Part shown: in pieces, positions 32,328-34,337 of the stretch
How positions within the stretch are numbered: the first letter of the stretch is position 1
How the letters are laid out: each line of letters starts with the position of its first letter
NCBI GenBank assembly: GCA_039805565.1
Contig: JBDLTZ010000211.1
Span: 1-34,337, forward strand
Reading direction: 5' to 3'
Length of the DNA: 34,337 nucleotides
Source: CALJIC01 sp039805565
GTDB taxonomy: Bacteria; Chloroflexota; Chloroflexia; Chloroflexales; Roseiflexaceae
Made by a program: the position numbers and the translations under genes
The notes under the pieces: generated by a model
What the model saw: the letters and a program-made list of their open reading frames with translations, nothing else
The model's database searches: none
What the model was told of the DNA's origin: nothing

Positions 32328-34046
32328 TCACGAGAGTCGCTCCGCCTCCCGCCGCAGGATACGCTGCGCCGCCGCCAGTGAGGTGGCGTACGTCGGGTCC
32401 ATCCCAAAGTAGCTCAGATTGCGCGCCCCCAGGTTGTGCCCCTTGCTGTACGGCGTGTCAGACGCATAGTGCAGGAAGCCGATGTCGAACGGCGGCCTGA
32501 TGAAGCTCACGATCTCCCCAGCGGGGTGGCGCTGGGCGAAGGTGTGCTCATAGATCGCATTCAGGTACGGCCCGCCCTCCATCTCCACGTCGGTGAAAAA
32601 GTCGCGGTAGCAGGCGTCCAGGAACGCCGCGTTCTGAAGAAACGTCCCGCGCGACGTCACCGCCTTCTGGTTGTCCAGCACGCTCCCGTGGGCCAGGTAC
32701 GGCTCCACATCCGCCGCTGCGAAGCACGGCTGGAAACTGTAGCTGTTGCCGGTGTGCTCGTCGTACACCTCGCTCGGGATCAGCACGTCGCCGATTTTGC
32801 CGTTGAGGGTGGCGGCCTTGCCGATCACATACACCCCGCATAGCTCCCCCACGCTCCGCCCCAGGATCTTCAGGATGTGGTAGGCCGCCAGGCCGAGCGG
32901 GTAGTCGATGTTGACGATCAGCGCCTCGCTCTTCCGCAGCCGCTCCCTCACGTCCGGCCGCAGCCGCGGGTCGATCCGCGCCGGGTCCAGCTTCGAGAGC
33001 TCGATCACCTGCGCGTCCACATCCACGTAGAAGCGGCTCGGCACGCGGTGGATGCCGAGGTCGCGCTCCTCCTCGGCGCGGCGGGCGAACAGGGGGGCGC
33101 TGGACGGCTCGGCCTGGTACTTCTTCTGCACATAGTAGAAGAAGTTTTCCAGCGACGAGGGCACCTGCTCGGCCACGATCTTCTCGTACTCGCTCAGCAG
33201 CCCGGCGTGGTCACGCGCCCGGATAAAGCCCAATAGCTCCTGGGTGTTGCGCAGCGCGAAGCCGGAGAGCAGGTTCACCAGGCTGTGGGTGTTGCTGGAG
33301 ACGAAGTACACCGGACGGCTGTGCAGATCCAGCCCCGGCAGCGAGCGCTCGATGTGCCACCACCAGCGCAGCGTGGCGCGCTCGTAGTCCATCAGCGAGC
33401 CGCCGAGCATGCGCACCGCGAAGCGCTTGCGCCAGCGCGCCATGCGCAGCAGCCGCTGCGGCGTCCCCTCGCCCCAGATCGTGTGCAGCCGCCGCGTATC
33501 CTCGCCGCCCAGGCGCAGCGCCGTGGTCAGCGCCGCCTGCTCGTGTAGCTCGAGCTCCTCGCCGGCGCACATGCGCTCCAGCGCGGCGAGCGGCAGCGGG
33601 TGGCTCAGGAGCGCGTGGATCTTGTTCCACTCCACCTGGAAGGCCAGCAGCATCGGCACCAGGTCGTCCACGTCCGAGGGGCTGGCCACCAGCACCGCCA
33701 GCCGGTCACGGCCGTCGAAGAACATCTTGCGCCGCCGGCCGGGGGCGCTCACCGGCTGCCAGCTCAGCACGTCGCCCAGCCCGTGACGCGCGAAGACCTC
33801 GTGCGACTGGCCGAGCAGCACCAGGCGCACCTCGTCGATGCAGGCCGGCAGCCGCAGCGAGGTGTACGTCAGCGCCGAGAGGTCCGGCGCCTCATCGCGC
33901 ACCCCCACGTGGAGGCTCGGCTCGAAGGCCGCGTACGGCTCGGCCAGCGCCTGCACCTGGATCTCACCCGTGCTCCGCAGCAACGAGTGGTAGGTGCGGT
34001 GGAACAGCTCGAGTGGCGCGCGGACGGCGGGGTCATTGATGTGCAT
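32328..34046 (-). CDS. Large conserved protein (DUF6909-like) with nucleoside-phosphorylase-like C-terminus
   Basis: A 572-residue protein. The N-terminal 200 residues are mixed alpha/beta. The C-terminal half recalls nucleoside phosphorylases: NIDYPLGLAAYHILKILGR, then GVYVIGKAATLNGKIGD with VLIPSEVYDEHTGNSYSF, resembling the G-x-A-G...GD strand and phosphate loop of the PNP/UP superfamily. I believe this family is listed as DUF6909, but this is from memory. No signal or membrane segment is seen. It starts three bases after the stop of the RAM-domain gene, so both are in one operon and the small protein may control it. Confidence 0.65.
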   Translation of the reverse strand: MHINDPAVRAPLELFHRTYHSLLRSTGEIQVQALAEPYAAFEPSLHVGVRDEAPDLSALTYTSLRLPACIDEVRLVLLGQSHEVFARHGLGDVLSWQPVSAPGRRRKMFFDGRDRLAVLVASPSDVDDLVPMLLAFQVEWNKIHALLSHPLPLAALERMCAGEELELHEQAALTTALRLGGEDTRRLHTIWGEGTPQRLLRMARWRKRFAVRMLGGSLMDYERATLRWWWHIERSLPGLDLHSRPVYFVSSNTHSLVNLLSGFALRNTQELLGFIRARDHAGLLSEYEKIVAEQVPSSLENFFYYVQKKYQAEPSSAPLFARRAEEERDLGIHRVPSRFYVDVDAQVIELSKLDPARIDPRLRPDVRERLRKSEALIVNIDYPLGLAAYHILKILGRSVGELCGVYVIGKAATLNGKIGDVLIPSEVYDEHTGNSYSFQPCFAAADVEPYLAHGSVLDNQKAVTSRGTFLQNAAFLDACYRDFFTDVEMEGGPYLNAIYEHTFAQRHPAGEIVSFIRPPFDIGFLHYASDTPYSKGHNLGARNLSYFGMDPTYATSLAAAQRILRREAERLS

Positions 34047-34049
34047 GTC

Positions 34050-34328
34050 CTACGACACCCCGATATCCCAGGCGGCCTGGAGGTCCTTCGAGGAGTAGCG
34101 CCGGAAGGCGAGCACGGTGTTGGTGCGCGTCACGCCATCGATCTTCGCCAGCCCCTCCGGCACTGCCTCGGCCAGCTGGTCGTACTCCGGCAGGCGCACC
34201 ACGACGATGATGTCGTACTCGCCGGTGACGCTGTAGACCTCAGACACGTTCGGCATGTTGGCGATCGCCTGCGCCACGCTGGCGATCTTCTCCGGCTCAG
34301 CGTGGATCATCACAAAGGCTGTGAGCAT
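34050..34328 (-). CDS. Stand-alone RAM (Lrp/AsnC ligand-binding) domain protein
   Basis: A 92-residue protein consisting only of the RAM domain of Lrp/AsnC regulators: AFVMIHAEPEKIASVAQAIA, VSEVYSVTGEYDIIVVVRLP and KIDGVTRTNTVLAFRRYSS. The DNA-binding HTH is absent, as in known stand-alone RAM proteins that bind amino acids and may pair with full Lrp proteins. The ATG at 34328 is near the window edge, so the upstream signals cannot be judged. It leads the operon with the 572-residue protein. Confidence 0.85.
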   Translation of the reverse strand: MLTAFVMIHAEPEKIASVAQAIANMPNVSEVYSVTGEYDIIVVVRLPEYDQLAEAVPEGLAKIDGVTRTNTVLAFRRYSSKDLQAAWDIGVS

Positions 34329-34337
34329 CGTCGGTCC

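Noticed and set aside
1..34337. CRISPR array
   Set aside because: No regularly spaced identical repeats with unique spacers, and no cas genes. The 14-bp tandem repeats have no spacers.

Overview
The window is a junction between a mobile, defence-rich insert (left, positions 1 to about 20200) and ordinary chromosome (right, about 20200 to 34337) of a high-GC bacterium. The right side is strongly GC-rich and carries a stand-alone RAM-domain regulator, a DUF507 protein, a HAMP-STAS protein, HEAT repeats, paired methyltransferases and short repeat blocks between genes. That mixture suggests a Chloroflexota (Chloroflexales-like) genome. This is inference from gene content; no rRNA or phylogenetic marker is present.

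Left arm, 1-14415, all on the minus strand, read right to left: hsdM, hsdS, a small gene translationally coupled to hsdS, a scar zone with transposon ends and two gene remnants (a large DNA methyltransferase tail and a DUF4357-like start), an AT-rich zinc-finger gene, a macro-DUF4145 protein, a PUA/EVE-like protein, a DUF262-DUF1524 (GmrSD-type) nuclease, hsdR, a GIY-YIG nuclease and a DUF4365 protein that runs off the left edge. Together these form a type I restriction-modification system whose hsdR lies about 5 kb from hsdMS, with other defence or orphan genes in between. hsdS carries a 10-base G/C run in its second conserved region and near-identical 40-bp repeats at its two central/C-terminal conserved regions, both of which could permit switching of specificity.

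Element core, 14651-20108, plus strand: an HTH protein, small zinc-ribbon and membrane proteins, an FtsK/SpoIIIE-like ATPase with unusual Walker motifs, an excisionase-like HTH protein behind a very strong hairpin, and a tyrosine integrase. The integrase ends 94 bp from the 3' end of a tRNA-Phe gene, the usual layout of an element integrated in a tRNA. No relaxase is visible. The other end of the element is outside the window.

tRNA cluster, 20202-20462, minus strand: Leu(GAG), Val(TAC), Phe(GAA), read from a consensus sigma-70 promoter. The Phe T-loop is abnormal.

Chromosomal arm, 20678-34328: a HEAT-repeat protein; an ABC exporter (ATPase plus permease); a TIM-barrel-like protein with a membrane tail; Ada (alkylation repair); a decayed membrane-protein gene; an SRPBCC protein with an unknown partner; a TVP38/TMEM64 membrane protein; two class I methyltransferases in tandem; a HAMP-STAS signalling protein; DUF507; and a two-gene unit of a RAM-domain protein and a large protein with a nucleoside-phosphorylase-like C-terminus.
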